Notes: generated by a model not told the origin, from the letters alone. DNA of 64,000 nucleotides from Cladocopium goreaui (GCA_947184155.2 CAMXCT020006223.1:707501-771500), one strand, 5' to 3'. Numbered from the stretch's first letter, positions 47,180 to 59,742 are shown. Translations and numbers: made by a program.

Positions 47180-47545
47180 TCAGTGTGCCTCCATGGGAAC
47201 GTATCATGATCCAAAGGATTGCACAACACACCGGATTGGTGGGTGCCAAGATCTCCCTCCAACAAAGTCATGCCATGTCATGCCCAGTCCAGTCACATGG
47301 CTCATGACACTGGCATTGAGGGACTGGTGCGCTGCGTGCGACATGATCCTCTGTGTGGTGCTGGTGAGGCCCAGGTGTGGCGGATGATCTAGTTCCAGCA
47401 TAGATGGTGCCCACACGTATTTACTGAATTTACTGCAAGGGATTTTCTTCTCAGGACTTTTATGACCAGCCAATTGGTGATCCAAACTGAAAAGCTGGCC
47501 GCTGCTCAGGGGGATTTAGAAGACAAGCAACGAGATGAAATTTGA
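47180..47545 (+). CDS. Exon-like pieces, unrecognised gene
   Basis: After GAACAG at 47179 a frame reads VSVPPWERIMIQRIAQHTG; at about 47318 another reads GLVRCVRHDPLCGAG; at about 47455 a helical one (SQLVIQTEKLAAAQGDLED) runs to a TGA at 47543. All are + strand, in order, with acceptor-like AG upstream. No family recognised; the joining is inferred. Confidence 0.33.
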
Positions 47546-48920
47546 AGTGCAGTGCCTGACCTTTTTTCCGCCTGGTCGGCCATGATGTCTTGATGAAGAC
47601 AAGCGAACAAAGTCTGGGGAAAATGGGGTATGCAAAGCTTTGGATACCTCATGATACCTCAGAGTGCCGGGCCTCAAAACAAACAACGCCATGACGACTC
47701 TTAGCAGCTTTGCAGGAGTGTGGCGGAGCTACTTGCAGAATGCCAGCAAAGGTCAGAACCTTGAGCATGCCAAAGACCAGTATTTGACTGATAAAACCAA
47801 TGGTTTCCTGGGGATTTTCATTGGAAAACCAACGCACTGAAACAATGGAAGTTTGAACTGATCGATGCCTCAACAGCTAGGAGCAACAGCTAGGAGCAAC
47901 CAAAGGTTCGGAGAGTTCAGCTGCTCGAGGCCAGACATTTCTAGAGAAAGTTCGCTACAACTGCAGAAGCAAGCAGCCAGCCAGGCCAGGCCAGAATGCT
48001 CGAACTTGCCAAAATAACTTTGCCATGAACTCCCTTCAGATAGAAACTACAAGGAACTACCATTTGGTGAATTGGGACTTGGACTTGGAACGAACTCATG
48101 GTAATGGGGGAACCTAACGCCATACACCATACCCGGTATTGAAACGGTTTTGTTTCAGCTTCAACGTTCCATTGTCCAATGTAACTACAGCATATATTGG
48201 ATAGGTGTATCAGTACGTTCCACCAAGTACTAGGTCTACCACATTCATTCTCCTCGCGTGGGGTATACTGTATGCCGGTAAAACCATAAACTTTCCATAT
48301 GGAAGGAGGTTTCCTACAGGGGCATTCCCCAAATCATCCAGATTAGACCACCCAGCACCAGCTGGAGGAGACGGATGTGACATGTGAGACGCCATGGGTG
48401 CTGCGCTTGAGATGTCCGTTGACCATGGAGCGATTGAGAGAACCAGCACGTGGCGACTCAGCAGGGGATGGCGCTGCGGATTGTCGTTGGTTTTTAGTGG
48501 TGAAGGCTCCTTACCTTTCCATCTTTTTGAAAGACATCACTTTTCGGTGCTGAAATGTGGTGAAGAAGTGATGCTTCTATAAGTCCCCCCTTTTGTGATC
48601 TCAGTGATCTCTACATGTCTCAATGCCTCCCAATTGAACCACCAAAGTGTGAGGCAATTTATTTGCCGTTGGTCCACTGGAACTGCCCCACGGGTACTTA
48701 GGGATACACTGCAAACACCTGCAGTGTGTGGAGCTGGAAGCTTTTTTAATCACAGCCTCGCTGACACAGTTTCAACGAAGGTAGCTCAGTTGCAATGATG
48801 CCGCGGGCTGGGCCATGGCAATGACGTTGGTGGGTGCGGTTTTTGTTCTTCAGATCTGAGGTTGCTGGGGCATGGAGAGTTGACAGTGGATGCGACAGTA
48901 GGTCATTGAACATTTCTTAT
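47546..48920. other. No convincing gene
   Basis: Only short, low-quality frames on both strands. No repeat array of note. Confidence 0.5.
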
Positions 48921-48988
48921 TATCGCCATCGTCATCGTCGTCATCATCATCATCATCCTCATCCTCATCCTCATCATCATCATCATCA

Positions 48989-49056
<68 letters not shown>

Positions 49057-49132
49057 GTCATCATCATCATCATCCTCATCATCATCCTCATCATCCTCAT
49101 CATCCTCATCATCCTCATCATCCTCATCATCC

Positions 49133-49163
<31 letters not shown>

Positions 49164-49470
49164 CATCATCCTCATCATCCTCCTCATCATCATCATCATC
49201 GTCATCGTCATCGTCATCGTCGTCGTCGTCGTCATCATCATCATCATCATCATCCTCATCATCCTCATCATCATCATCATCATCCTCATCATCATCATCA
49301 TCCTCATCCTCATCCTCATCATCATCATCCTCATCCTCATCCTCCTCCTCCTCCTCATCATCATCATTATCATCATCATCATCCTCATCATCCTCATCAT
49401 CCTCATCATCATCATCATCCTCATCATCATCATCATCACCATCATCCTCATCATCATCATCATCACCACC
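48921..49470. repeat. Long CAT/CCT/CGT trinucleotide tract
   Basis: About 550 bp of TCATCA, TCATCC and TCATCG mixtures with almost no interruption, giving His-rich, Met-rich and Ser-rich frames in all directions. A 29-bp unit (CAGCACTTCAACAGCTTC...) follows, repeated about 2.5 times at 49488-49560. Confidence 0.95.
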
Positions 49471-49696
49471 AGCTTCACGAGCACCATCAGCACTTCAACA
49501 GCTTCATGAGCACCATCAGCACTTCAACAGCTTCATGAGCACCATCAGACTTCAACAGCCATGGCAGGTAGAAAAGGTAGCTTGATTTAGGCTATATTGC
49601 TGCCAAGTACAAGCTAGTTCAATTGAAGTAGCTCATCATTGCAGGTAGTAGGCTACTGCCAGCTTTGCTAACTGTGCAGAGCTGGTTGATTTTCAG

Positions 49697-49753
49697 GTGG
49701 CGTTGCCCAATTTGCGACGCCTACTTGCCGCCAAAGCAGCTGGCAAGATGTGA
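49697..49753 (+). CDS. Possible small terminal exon
   Basis: Following TTTTCAG, the frame reads VALPNLRRLLAAKAAGKM and then TGA. The acceptor is good and the composition is helix-like. Upstream partners are not found; the satellite tract precedes it. Confidence 0.25.
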   Translation: MALPNLRRLLAAKAAGKM

Positions 49754-52700
49754 ACTCACGAGGACTTTGGGCCACTGAGCACCTTTTCATGTGTTTTTTG
49801 GTTCGGGAAAGAATTTGTTACTTTGATGTTACTCACAGGATTTTTGTGGCAGGGGCCCCAAACCATCGTTTATGAGGGCCGTTCCCAGTGAGAGGAACCT
49901 TCTGCATCACTTGGCTCCAAAGATGCAAGCGCCCTTAGATGCAGTGCTGGGTGTCGGAGTCCTCAGTGATTGAACCGTGCTGATGGTTGGCGATTTCATG
50001 GCTTCGGAGAGAGGTCTTTCGCATTATTTTCGATGTCTTTTATGGGATGACATGGGCAGAGTGTAGCAAAATCAGTTGGCTGGTAGTTGGCTTCAGTCTT
50101 TTAAAGATATCCCAAGGAACAATATTTTTAGCAGGTTAAGCCCCTGAGAAGCTGAGCCTACGATCCTTTCAAGCTACAGATAGGCTTCACAAACTTTTAG
50201 GAACCTGGGTTCCCAGGTGTGATAAAGGGTCAGTGTCTCTTTGATGTAAAGCAGCCCTTCTGATTTGTGTTCCCACTCAGGGGGATGAACATCCAGCTAC
50301 TGTAGACCCCCTTTCAATCATTTTCAAGGGTTTGAAGAATCATGAAGTGTTGTGCTTAAATGAAAGTGCTTAGATGCACCCCTACCATCATATATCATCA
50401 ACACTACATTGGCCATCCTCCGTTGAACAAACTCAACCAGCAACGGGTTTTTCCATCAAAACAAGTCATATGAGTTGCAATAGTCATCCAGCCTCTGAGT
50501 GGTGAATCTATCCTCCCATCCTCTGAGGCCGCCGGTCGTTTGCGGGCTGTGAGCCAATGCCTCAGAATACCACAGGAGGGTGAAATCCGGGTGTGGTGAA
50601 AAAGCTTTGAGGCTCAGGGCACCACAGATTTTAGCAATTTCCAATCTTCAAGCATTCGATTCTTCGGAAATGTGAAGCTTTTGCCTTCACCGAGAACCAC
50701 GTGTGTTTGTCTATTGCAGAACATTGCGGATGGCCCCAATTTGCACAAAGGTACAATGTGATTCAAGTGGATGGATCCATGCAGCCTTCATCAAAAACCT
50801 GTCAGACTTGGTCTACAGCACATTCTGACATGGAGGCATCCACTTTCTGAGGCTCTTCTTGTTAAATTAACATACTTTAACTTTAAACGTTCGACCAGCT
50901 TTGAAATCACCTATATGAATGAACCACATCCAGTTACCTTTTATTCAACAGTGAACATGTCGCTTTTTAGTGGTGAAAATTGGTTGGTCAATTTTTGCAT
51001 GAAACAGTGCCCAAGTATCCCAAGTCATGCTCAGGAGGGCCGTCAGGAACTTGTCCTGCCAGGTGGGGGTGTACAAACGTGAGACGCGACGTGCCAGTGA
51101 TGTTTCCCTATTTCGAAATCACTTTGGCGGGTTGGGTGTATATACAGTATCATCATGTATCATCAGGATGGTATTGTATAAACAAGTTTCAAAATTACAG
51201 TAGATCAACATTTCTTACTGTTTTCGCATTGGGTGAGCTCCCAAGAGCATCCCCCCACCTTTGCACAGGGGGCAGGGCAGCTGGGGACGGCGACTACGCT
51301 GTGAGGCACGGGCGGCTTCCAAGCAGAGGATTCAATCCGTGTCAAAACCCAGACCTTGAAGTGTTCAAAAACGATGTTGGACCTAGAGTTACTATACTTT
51401 CATTATCTTTCATTATCTTTCATATTAAACATATTTATGTATATACGTATATATATATACACGTATATATATATATTATAATAATATATGCACATATCTG
51501 GAATATTGGGGATCATCCCCCATGATTTTTAATTCCGATGCATCACAGAGGATCAGGAAGCATCCCAACATTGTCCGCAGGTCCAGCATGGGGGCGAGCT
51601 GGACTGAACTGCAATGCAAAAAGATGGCCGCATGCCCTGGCAAGAGGAATTCCAGGCCTAAATTTTGATGGATTTTCTCCATCTATCGAGGATCTAAATA
51701 TGAACTGGCTGGCCTTGTTCCAGTAGGTTTGTTGGAAGACCTTGGAAGACCTTGGAAGACCTTCCGACTTTGGCTGCATATGAATTACTGTATACCTGGT
51801 AGCATCCACATTGCTGTCCCATCTATGATTATCCACAATTATCCCCTAAAAATGCAGCTGGGGATACTTCCAAGTCCAAAGTGTAGTTGGTGTGGTTGTG
51901 TGGGCGTTTGTCAAAACTCTGGTACCCTCCTTCCTGTTCACAGCAAAATATTTGCTGAATGGACTTGATAATGATCTTCATCAAATTATCAGATATGGCT
52001 ATGGCATTTTCGTGTATGGCATTTTCGTGTATTTTCATCTATTTTTTGTTAGGCACCCTCTGGTAATCAAACCTGGCTGGACAGTCCTCTACCTTTTGAT
52101 GATGTTTGATCCATCCCATCCCGGGCACGGCACCACCATCTCACGGCACCGGTCCTCCGTGGCAGCGCTTCCTCGGTGGGACCGACCTCAGAGCCGACAG
52201 TGTCGGGAGACTTGGTGAAGCCCCGTTTTTCCAGGGCTAAGATGACATGGATCATCCAAATCCAACAAAAAAGAGGGAAAACTAGGAGGAAAACCATAGG
52301 AAAACCATAGGAAATCTAGAATTTCTTTAAATAACCATCCAAAGAGATATTTTGTTTTCCTGTGAATGTTCCTGAAACCAATTCTGAGATGAAGTGGATC
52401 AAAAACACTTGGTCCTGAGGTGGTGGGTTGGGGTTCAAAACTGTGTCCGCACTTGAGAATTTTCAACATATCACTAGGCTTCACGGTGGCGTGGAAAAGT
52501 TCCATTCAATCTATGTAGATGATTGTTGTGGGTGACGATGCCAGTAGTGGTTGCAATTACGGTACCATTTGTTCAGCCTTTGTTCAGCCATATTGCCTGC
52601 TACCTTGATTCTTATCGCATCGGGTAACATCGAACATAGTTCAGATACTCAATGAGTTGGAGCTAGCAGCCCCCTGGAACTACATGGAACTACTGGATTG

Positions 52701-53403
52701 GCGACGCGGGAGAAACTTCAGGCATCTGGCTACCTCTATATCCTAACATGAGCGGATACATGCGGATTCTTGTTGCTTTTGCATGCTTCTGGTTGACTGA
52801 GTTCACTGAAGCTGTACAGTGTTGAGTGGACCCGGAACAGGGAGTGGAAAGCTACATGTTGGAACTCCTGAGGCACCCGTGCGCTTAGACGCCAACGTCC
52901 GCTCCTCAATTTCGGACAGGTGGACATGTGGGCATGGAAACCTCACCATAAATGAGGCTTAGAAACGGGAATCTTGTTCTAATTTCTCAGATGGTTCAAA
53001 ATTGCACCTCTGAATGTAGTTAGTGGTTCCGAGTTGAAACAGATCAGTGTCATGCTCGTGAGGCTCCTCCAGATCCGCGTCAAAAGCTTGAAAGCATGCG
53101 AAGAGGCGCGTTGGCCACGGTCTTTTACGGTCATGTCTTGGGTTGAAACTCCTTCGAGGGATGCCGAAAAAATCTACATTGCATTTCCGAATTTCCTATT
53201 TGCTGGGAGTTTCTCCGATCACTTCTCGGCATTAGAAACCATCAGAAACGAACAAAAAACAAACGCAAGACCATGAAAGCAAAAGGGATAAATAGATATT
53301 AATAGGTATGCAGGATATGGATAAACAGGGCAGATACTTAAAGAACATTAAAGAACATTAAAGATATAGATTTATCGAATCAATTCGGTTCGATCACGCT
53401 CCA
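49754..53403. other. No convincing gene; minor tandem repeats
   Basis: Contains a 12-bp repeat (CTTGGAAGACCT, three copies near 51730) and TA-rich microsatellite at 51430-51490. The sequence CACCCTCTGGTAA at 52053 resembles one end of the hairpin element at 5.11 kb. Exon content not recognised. Confidence 0.45.
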
Positions 53404-53761
53404 GGTCTGGTGGCCGTGGGTGTGGATAGTGCCCTCTTTGAGAAGGTGGCGGGAAAGCTGGCGCAGAACGGCGATCTCGAACAGGTGGAAGCCATGGGGA
53501 TACAACAGGTGGATTTCTCCAGAAAGCCTAAAAAAAACCAGCCGTTTCACGGTCATAAAGGTCATAAAGGTCCTACCATTGTATCCTACCATTGTATCCC
53601 CCATCATCCAACATATTCCCATTGGATCCCCCATTTTTTCATGTCTAACATGGTCTAACCGTGTTTTTCCTGCGAGAGTTCACCTGACATCGCCTGGAAC
53701 ACGCGAGGTTTGCGAGGTGCTGAAAGGCCGATTTTCGTCCGCACTGAATAGCCTGCAGTGA
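53404..53761 (+). CDS. Two last exons of an unrecognised gene
   Basis: After CCAG at 53403 a frame reads LVAVGVDSALFEKVAGKLA then QNGDLEQVEAM, to a donor near 53500. After an intron with an AT/CC-rich repeat, the frame VHLTSPGTREVCEVLKG then RFSSALNSLQ ends in TGA at 53759-53761. The composition is clearly protein-like. Upstream exons are not identified. Confidence 0.45.
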
Positions 53762-54435
53762 TGCTGAAAGGGTGGCCCTTCAGGTGCAGGAGACATGAGA
53801 GAAGCCATGAGATGCTAATATTCTTAATTCTTGATGATATAGGATGTTCTGTTTGTATGATTTTTATAGACACATATATGCATATATCTATAATTATAGC
53901 TATACAGGGACGTCATGATCATTTGATGATCAAATAGTTGATCATGACAATTGCAACTCCGAATTATTACAATATTTGAGATGATAATGAAAGGCATAGC
54001 TGAGCAGTTTCATAAAAAAGACAGTAGTAGTAGCTTGCCAGATCGGCGATTGCTGGAATTCACCTGAGATTTGTTGGAGACGGAATCGGTGTTCCCCGTC
54101 AGCTTGCCATTCGATGGGAAGACTTGCGACGGAGGAGTTGTGTTTGGCGAAGAATTCGCCAGAATGCTTGTGCAGCATAGCATGCTTCATGTTTAATGAA
54201 GCAGAAAGACTCGTGGCATTTGCTGGCCGCAACGCGGCAAAAAGTTGGGTGGCCCAGCTGATTGCTGTTGAACCTGAGCATTTGCAAAACTTGAAGTATC
54301 CATGTGATCATGTTGCTGGCACAGTTGTTTCATGACACCGCATTCGGCCGAGATTTTTTTTGTGGCTTCAGTGCTCGGAGAGCTCCTTGCGTAGTTTCCA
54401 CAGTTCCAGTGACTCGTTCGAACCAAAGAGTTCCG

Positions 54436-54900
54436 ATGACGCAGAAATTGGCGAGCTCTGCGAGCTCGAGCTGGCTAACGAACAGTTTGATTTGTATGGC
54501 TTTGTACGGCTTCTGGGGTTTCCTTTCCAAACTGGCCCTGGTGAAGGGTTTGTCGGCCTCCCAAGAGGCGACCATCGAGAAGGTGGGATTCTTCATGCTG
54601 ATGCCGCTGGTCATGAAACCATCTTCCAATGATAGCGGCAGCAGCAGCAGCATCTCTTCACGACCCAAAATGGCTATCCTGGCGGCCCTGATGAGTGGAG
54701 CCAGTGCTGCCGTGGCATCCCTGTTTTATTCCCGGGCCATGGCCGAAGGTGATGCTGGAGCTGTCTCGGCCTTGACGGCCAGCTATCCTCCTGTGACGCT
54801 GATGCTGGGGATGGCTTTTGGGGGAGAGACACTGACGAAGAACAAACTGCTGGGCTCCATCCTCACAGTGCTGGGGGCACTTTTCTTCGCGCGGAAGTGA
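54436..54900 (+). CDS. EamA/DMT-type membrane transporter, single exon
   Basis: 154 residues from ATG at 54436 (in-frame ATG also at 54304, but the intervening residues are not family-like). Four or five hydrophobic segments: ICMALYGFWGFLSKLALV, GFFMLMPLVM, LMSGASAAVASLFYSRAMA, LTASYPPVTLMLGMAFGG, and SILTVLGALFFARK at the end. The pattern of small residues, S-x-F-Y-x-x-A-x-x-x-GDA and TA-x-YP-x-VT is that of the short one-repeat EamA proteins of the drug/metabolite transporter superfamily, which act as dimers. Single-exon structure contrasts with the other host genes here and may reflect retroposition or bacterial origin. Confidence 0.75.
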   Translation: MTQKLASSASSSWLTNSLICMALYGFWGFLSKLALVKGLSASQEATIEKVGFFMLMPLVMKPSSNDSGSSSSISSRPKMAILAALMSGASAAVASLFYSRAMAEGDAGAVSALTASYPPVTLMLGMAFGGETLTKNKLLGSILTVLGALFFARK

Positions 54901-55849
54901 GGGCGATGATCAGATGTTGTGTCACCATGGTGGGGCAATTACTGTACCCATCGTGCAATACGTTGGAACTCGATTGGAGAAATGAGAATACGGGACTTGA
55001 TGATTTCCACTGGCAGACCAAGCAACAGCTTCTGCAGAGTAATATGTTGCATTTGAAGGCACCATGGATTTGAACAAATGACAGTTTGTTAGAGTATATA
55101 GACTTTTCGGGGAAAGTGCACAGGTAGAGGTTGATACTTGCATTCCTGGGATTCTTTGGTGAAACCTGTACCTAATGGATTCAATGATCATGTAGCTTGC
55201 CTCTGAAACTCCTGAAGTCTGTCATTCTTGGAAAGAGAACTCCAGCCCATGGTGACAAGCACTGGCTTGGCTGCAGCAATTAGTTCTCATAGGCCATTCA
55301 TTTTGGGGCAGATGAAACCTTGGCCCCACTCAACACCAGCTCCAGCGATCTTCAAACGTCAACAGCGGGCCCAGAGAGTGACAGCATCTTTGGGATTAAA
55401 AAATTAGCAGGATCGAGGATGTTAATCAGCAAAGGGGAGGACATTACTGATAACTCATGGAACATGGAACTCAGCAGTCCAATACCTCACAGGGCAACAT
55501 TTGTCTCCATGGCAAGTTGAAGCAGCGGCAGCACGACTTGGCCAAAAATGAGTCTCTTGACTGCAAGTTGCTGATGTCCTCGGCAGATCCAGGGACGGGT
55601 AGGCATGCGTTAGCCATCGTTAACCCCTTGTTGCGCATATGTTTTTCAACAGATCTTACAAAGGCTATGGGGGAAAAAGAGTGTGCATAGTGTGCCATAC
55701 ATTTTCTCCCCACTGGCTGTTCTCCTGCGCCGTCGATACCTGATACCAGGATATATGGTAGGTGAAACCATTTTTGGCGAATGCCAGGAATACTTTTTAA
55801 ACTTCTATGATTCGTTTTTTTCCCCACCAAAAATCTGCAGTTGGATGTC
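54901..55849. other. No convincing gene
   Basis: Short frames only; nothing with protein-like bias and splice sites. Confidence 0.5.
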
Positions 55850-55958
55850 TTTCGAAGCGTCGAAGCGGCCTAGCCAAGGCAAGTCGGTCTTTGGCGAGAT
55901 TGCCATCCCCGTTGGCTCCCAGGCGGAGCAGATGTTGCCATATGGATCCGATGGATGA
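55850..55958 (+). CDS. Exon-like stretch, unrecognised
   Basis: Frame reading SKRPSQGKSVFGEIAIPVG then SQAEQMLPYGSDG, with gene-like codon use, ending near a possible donor at 55957. Possibly an internal exon; partners unknown. Confidence 0.35.
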
Positions 55959-57537
55959 GGTCCATTTCGAAATGCTCACCCATGCTCACCCATGCTCACC
56001 CAAATATACAGTGAATATACAGTAATTTAGCAGTGAATTCCCACATAACGTGTTTCTTCTTGAAGGGTGAGCCCGAATATCCCAACCATTTGATAGGTAT
56101 GAATCGGTATGAACAACAATTGAGACAGCACCCCTCTGAGATTGAGAAGATTTTCCACATTCGCACGGCATCAATTTTTTGTGCCTTGCTGGAGACACTC
56201 TCAACAATCTTTTCAACATACAAGGACACATGAAAGAACAGGAAACACACGAGGCATTCACCCGTGTTCTTCATGGATCATGGGGTGGTTGTGAGTAAGA
56301 TCAACAAGCTAGGCTATGAGCAAAAGAAACATAGCAGCAGTTGGCAGGGTGAAGCAACTAGCAACGAACCAGCTTTGTTGCAACAAATGATGTCTCCTCT
56401 TTTTTGTTGCCTATCCGGGGGGGGCAGGGCGGACGCCAAAAATCAGAGCCATCCAATCTGGGTGATTGGATATGTTGTGACACTTGCTGGCAATGTTTTG
56501 ACCACCTGTGACCACCTGATCATGGCATCGTCATACGGTATTTTAGTACAAAATGGAGTTTGAGGAAACCTTTTGGAAGCATGCGGTGAATTGCAAACCT
56601 AAATGCCAAAAACTTTGATAGGTGACCATCCCAAGTCTTTGTCAAGTTTTGACCCATACCCAACTGAGATATTTGAGCCACAAAAAAGGGTCAGTAACTG
56701 CGTCCCGATCCACGCCTCAGTTCCTCTCGGAGTTTGATCGAGTTCCGTGCGCGGGGCCTTTTGTGCAGGGTGTGGTGATGGTTTAGGGTTTGGGGTCTGC
56801 GAATCTCAACGCCAGCTGCTGAGTCACAGCTGGGGCTGGCAGGTATGGCTGCAAAAAGGTCAGTGTGCAGCCCAGTCTGAAAGAAATTTCGAAGCCACAA
56901 ATCCCACGATTTTACCAGCAATGTCACCATAATGGGGATGGGTCAAACATCCATTTGCCAGCTATTTTGGTGTTCACCAGGATACCCATGTTGCTGCTCA
57001 TGCGTTTGTCGTCGGCGAAGGGTCCCCTTTTCAATGATCTTTTTACTTTTATATCAATTAATCTACCCAATCTACAGAACCCACCAGGAAGACGCTTGGG
57101 TCTGACGCGTGACCATAGCCAAATGCAAGCAAGGTGTTGATGTTCCTCACAACAAGATCACTGGGCCAGAGCGGGGCTCAGTGCTTTTCCTGGACATTTC
57201 GATGTTGGACCTCACTTGTTTGATAAGGAAGTCAATTGGCAATTGCACTCTTAAGTTGCTGTCATGGACATCATTTGCATCCTGTGCGCAGTTGGTACAT
57301 CTCAAAGAAAATCGAGCAGCCTTGTGAACTTTTATTGCCAAGTTGGGCGTTGAACCTACATTTGCATCCGGGCGAGCAACTTAAGCTATCAATATCAGAG
57401 CTCGAACAAAATCCCATCTGATATCATCGTGGCTGTTTCACCCATTCACCAAACTTTCATCCATTTTTCAGTATTTTTTCACCGATGTATAGCCTAACTT
57501 TGCCTATGTTCATCCACTTTCTGCCCCTCACCAAGCC
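55959..57537. other. No convincing gene; shares a short segment with viral region
   Basis: Contains ATGGGGATGGGTCAA...CATCCATTTGCCAGC at 56933-56984, which recurs in altered form at 59564-59640. CATGCTCACC is repeated at 55975-56000. No supported gene. Confidence 0.5.
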
Positions 57538-57726
57538 GTGGCGATGATAGGTGGCCGACCTGACCCGGAACCTTTACTTCACACGACGCCCACGCCTCAG
57601 ATGACTCAGATGACTCAGATGACTCAGATGACTCAGATGGCCGAGGGGTGGTCGCCTCGGTTTGATGGCAGAGGTGTGGCGGAAGATATGATGCACACGC
57701 CCAAAATGGATCCAAAGGCCTGGTGA
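57538..57726 (+). CDS. Terminal exon with in-frame (MTQ) repeats
   Basis: Frame: MAMIGGRPDPEPLLHTTPTPQ, then four perfect 9-bp ATGACTCAG units (57601-57636) giving MTQ repeats, then MAEGWSPRFDGRGVAED and KMDPKAW before TGA. Likely the last exon of a host gene; the upstream acceptor could be in CACCAAG before 57535. Family unknown. Confidence 0.45.
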   Translation: MAMIGGRPDPEPLLHTTPTPQMTQMTQMTQMTQMAEGWSPRFDGRGVAEDMMHTPKMDPKAW

Positions 57727-58556
57727 CTGATGACTGATGAATACTGAATACTGGTGGGGTTTGCTAACGTTAGCATTGTGCTCCCCCGTCTTTCTCATCT
57801 AACCGCCCACATGATTATACAAGCAAATTCTATGGGGTTAATACCAAAGACAGGGGAGCAACACCTTATAGAAAACAATAACATAAATCATAACAAATAA
57901 CCATAAAACAAAAAAAAACAACAAAACAACCTAAACGATACAATAGACCATAAAGAATACAATACCATAAACCATAACAACAAACCATAAATTTACCCTG
58001 ATTCAAAAGCCCGCCCTACATCTACATCCTCATCATCTTTTTTTGGTGCGCCTTGCAAGTTTATGCACCAGTTTTGCACTTGCAGGGCAGGTGCACACCC
58101 GCATACACACATATAATATATAAATATCTATCCCTTTTCTCATTCACCCCCCTGCTGTCAGGATTTCAGGTGAGAACAGCGCTGACGCGTCAGGGGTCGG
58201 CGGATTACCAAGGTGAATTTAATGAAAACAAATATCAACTATTCTTCAGTGCTTCGCACTTTCAGGCTGTCCCTTCTTTTTTGATATATAGATGTTTATG
58301 AAATATATTTGATATGAAATATATTTCATAAATATATTTTATATAGTAAAAAAAATAAACCCACCTCCCCTTACCCTTCACCCCCCTGAGCAGTTCCTCG
58401 GCGAGTTCAAGCAGAGTTCAGGTCTGGCGCTCCCAATAAAAACTATAAACCATCCCAACCCCTATTTTTTATTTAAAGGCTTCGCCTCAACCACAACCCA
58501 AAACACACACACACAACATCAAATCTTTTGAGACCCTCACCGGTGGCAAGGCGCAA
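57727..58556. other. Transition zone between host and virus-like DNA
   Basis: From about 57850 the + strand is A/C-rich with repeated ACCATAAA-type words. 58100-58460 mixes AT-rich palindromic stretches (TATTTGATATGAAATA near 58310) with two TTCACCCCCCTG words (58144, 58377). No gene seen. The join between dinoflagellate and virus-derived DNA probably lies here. Confidence 0.5.
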
Positions 58557-59176
58557 CTATCTAAAACACACAACATTTGCAGCAGTCATACTTTCTTCAA
58601 CCAAGGCTTGAGGTATTCTATACAATTCGTTTTGACAATGTTTATTATTATCGCGTCCTCCTACTATTCTACTGCTTCCGCGTTGCGCTGTTTCTTTATA
58701 CCTATTTCCATCCATACTATCACATTTTTTTTACAAAGAGGTCTGGGTGTCCAATTTTCAAGATTACACCAGAGCCTTGTGCGCTTCCTGTAATTGAAGC
58801 CATATTTACAGTAATCCACATCAAAAAAACGAAGCCCTTTCATAAAATCCTGCTCTTTCAAAAGTCCGCTCTGGGGATTTTCTATCAGCCATATTCGCGG
58901 TTTAAAGTAATTAATTATTTCAATCGTTTTCAAAACAATTTTATTAGCGTCATCAATTTTTCTGACACCGATAGTTTTAGCCCTACTGTAATGGGTGCAC
59001 GGTGGAGAACTCCAGATAAAGTCAAAGTGTTTGACAGGATATTTTTTGTATTTCCATTCAAGTATATCGCAGTTTATATCAGCCCCTTTCAAATCTAATG
59101 ACACAACAGTCCAGCCCATATTTTTACAAACAGTCCCCACACTGCCAGTTCCGCTGAATAATTCAAGTAATTTCAT
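58557..59176 (-). CDS. C5-cytosine DNA methyltransferase, viral type, frameshifted
   Basis: The first 150 residues carry motif I (LELFSGTGSVG, residues 5-14), motif IV with the catalytic Cys (SSPPCTHYS, PPC at 58-60) and ENPQSG (motif VI, near 100). After RPLCKK the frame is lost at an 8-base A run on the coding strand (58725-58732). One base more would restore a C-terminus containing KETAQ and IPQALVEE, ending at TAG 58557-58559, about 206 residues in all, as in short virus-borne methylases. As written the frame ends at 58664. Decay and sequencing error are both possible. The start is the ATG at 59176. Confidence 0.8.
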
Positions 59177-59200
59177 ATTTATATATACATATATAAATAT
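59175..59200. terminator. AT palindrome at viral gene 3' end
   Basis: Perfect 12-bp arms (ATATTTATATAT) with a 2-base loop. It sits just downstream of the stop of the coiled-coil gene (59211) and touches the methyltransferase start. Some giant viruses end transcripts at such hairpins; its use here is inferred. Confidence 0.45.
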
Positions 59201-59210
59201 AAAATTTCAT

Positions 59211-59563
59211 CTATTCACCCATCACTTTAAACACCTCACCGTCCCTTTCAATTCTATAAAACTCAAGTGTCTGGGACTTAGGCATTTTGATTTTACCTTC
59301 ATTCAGCATTTTCAGATACTGCTGTTGCTTGGTTTCAAAGGTGCCTGCCGGTCTGCCGATTTTTTAGCCTCAAAGATTTTATCCATTCTCTCTTTCTCAG
59401 CATCAACATCATTATTTACAGCAGGTTTATTTTTCACTAATATATCAAGTTTTTCTAATGCCTTGTTCATTAAGTCCATCAGTGTTTTGACATTCTTGTT
59501 ATACTTAGTCATCTTGTTCAGCATCTCTGACATTTCAGGCTGTTTATCATCTAAATCAGACAT
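59211..59563 (-). CDS. Coiled-coil protein, viral segment, frameshifted
   Basis: Starts MSDLDDKQPEMSEML and continues as a charged coiled coil (LMDLMNKALEKLDILVKN). As written it stops at 59312, but a one-base shift at a six-base T run on the + strand (59360-59365) gives a better continuation: GRPAGTFETKQQQYLKM, then KMPKSQTLEF, ending at TAG 59211-59213. The GRP word resembles an AT-hook. About 117 residues if joined. Function unknown. Confidence 0.6.
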
Positions 59564-59742
59564 GGGGATGGGTCAATACCTATTAATACCATTTTTAGTG
59601 GGATGAACATCCATTTACAAGCTATTTTGATGTTCACCAGGGGTACAAGGTTTTGACACACTGCCACATTTCTATATGTATTTTTTTAGATATTTATTTA
59701 TTTAGCAGTTGAAACTGCGTTAAAATCACTCCTTAAATAGTT
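59564..59742. other. Intergenic; host-like shared segment and hairpin
   Basis: 59564-59640 matches 56933-56984 apart from an extra ~30 bp. GCAGTTGAAACTGC (59705-59718) is a 6-bp-arm hairpin 25 bp downstream of the zinc-ribbon gene stop. Confidence 0.55.

Noticed and set aside
48834..49538. His-rich and Met-rich proteins
   Set aside because: Trinucleotide tract translated in different frames.
54650..54690. Spliced-leader-like word on the minus strand (TAGCCATTTTGG)
   Set aside because: It lies inside the EamA coding region on the opposite strand and matches only 12 bases; most likely chance.
57601..57636. AP-1-like TGACTCA sites repeated four times
   Set aside because: They form an in-frame 9-bp coding repeat inside an exon; a regulatory role is not supported.
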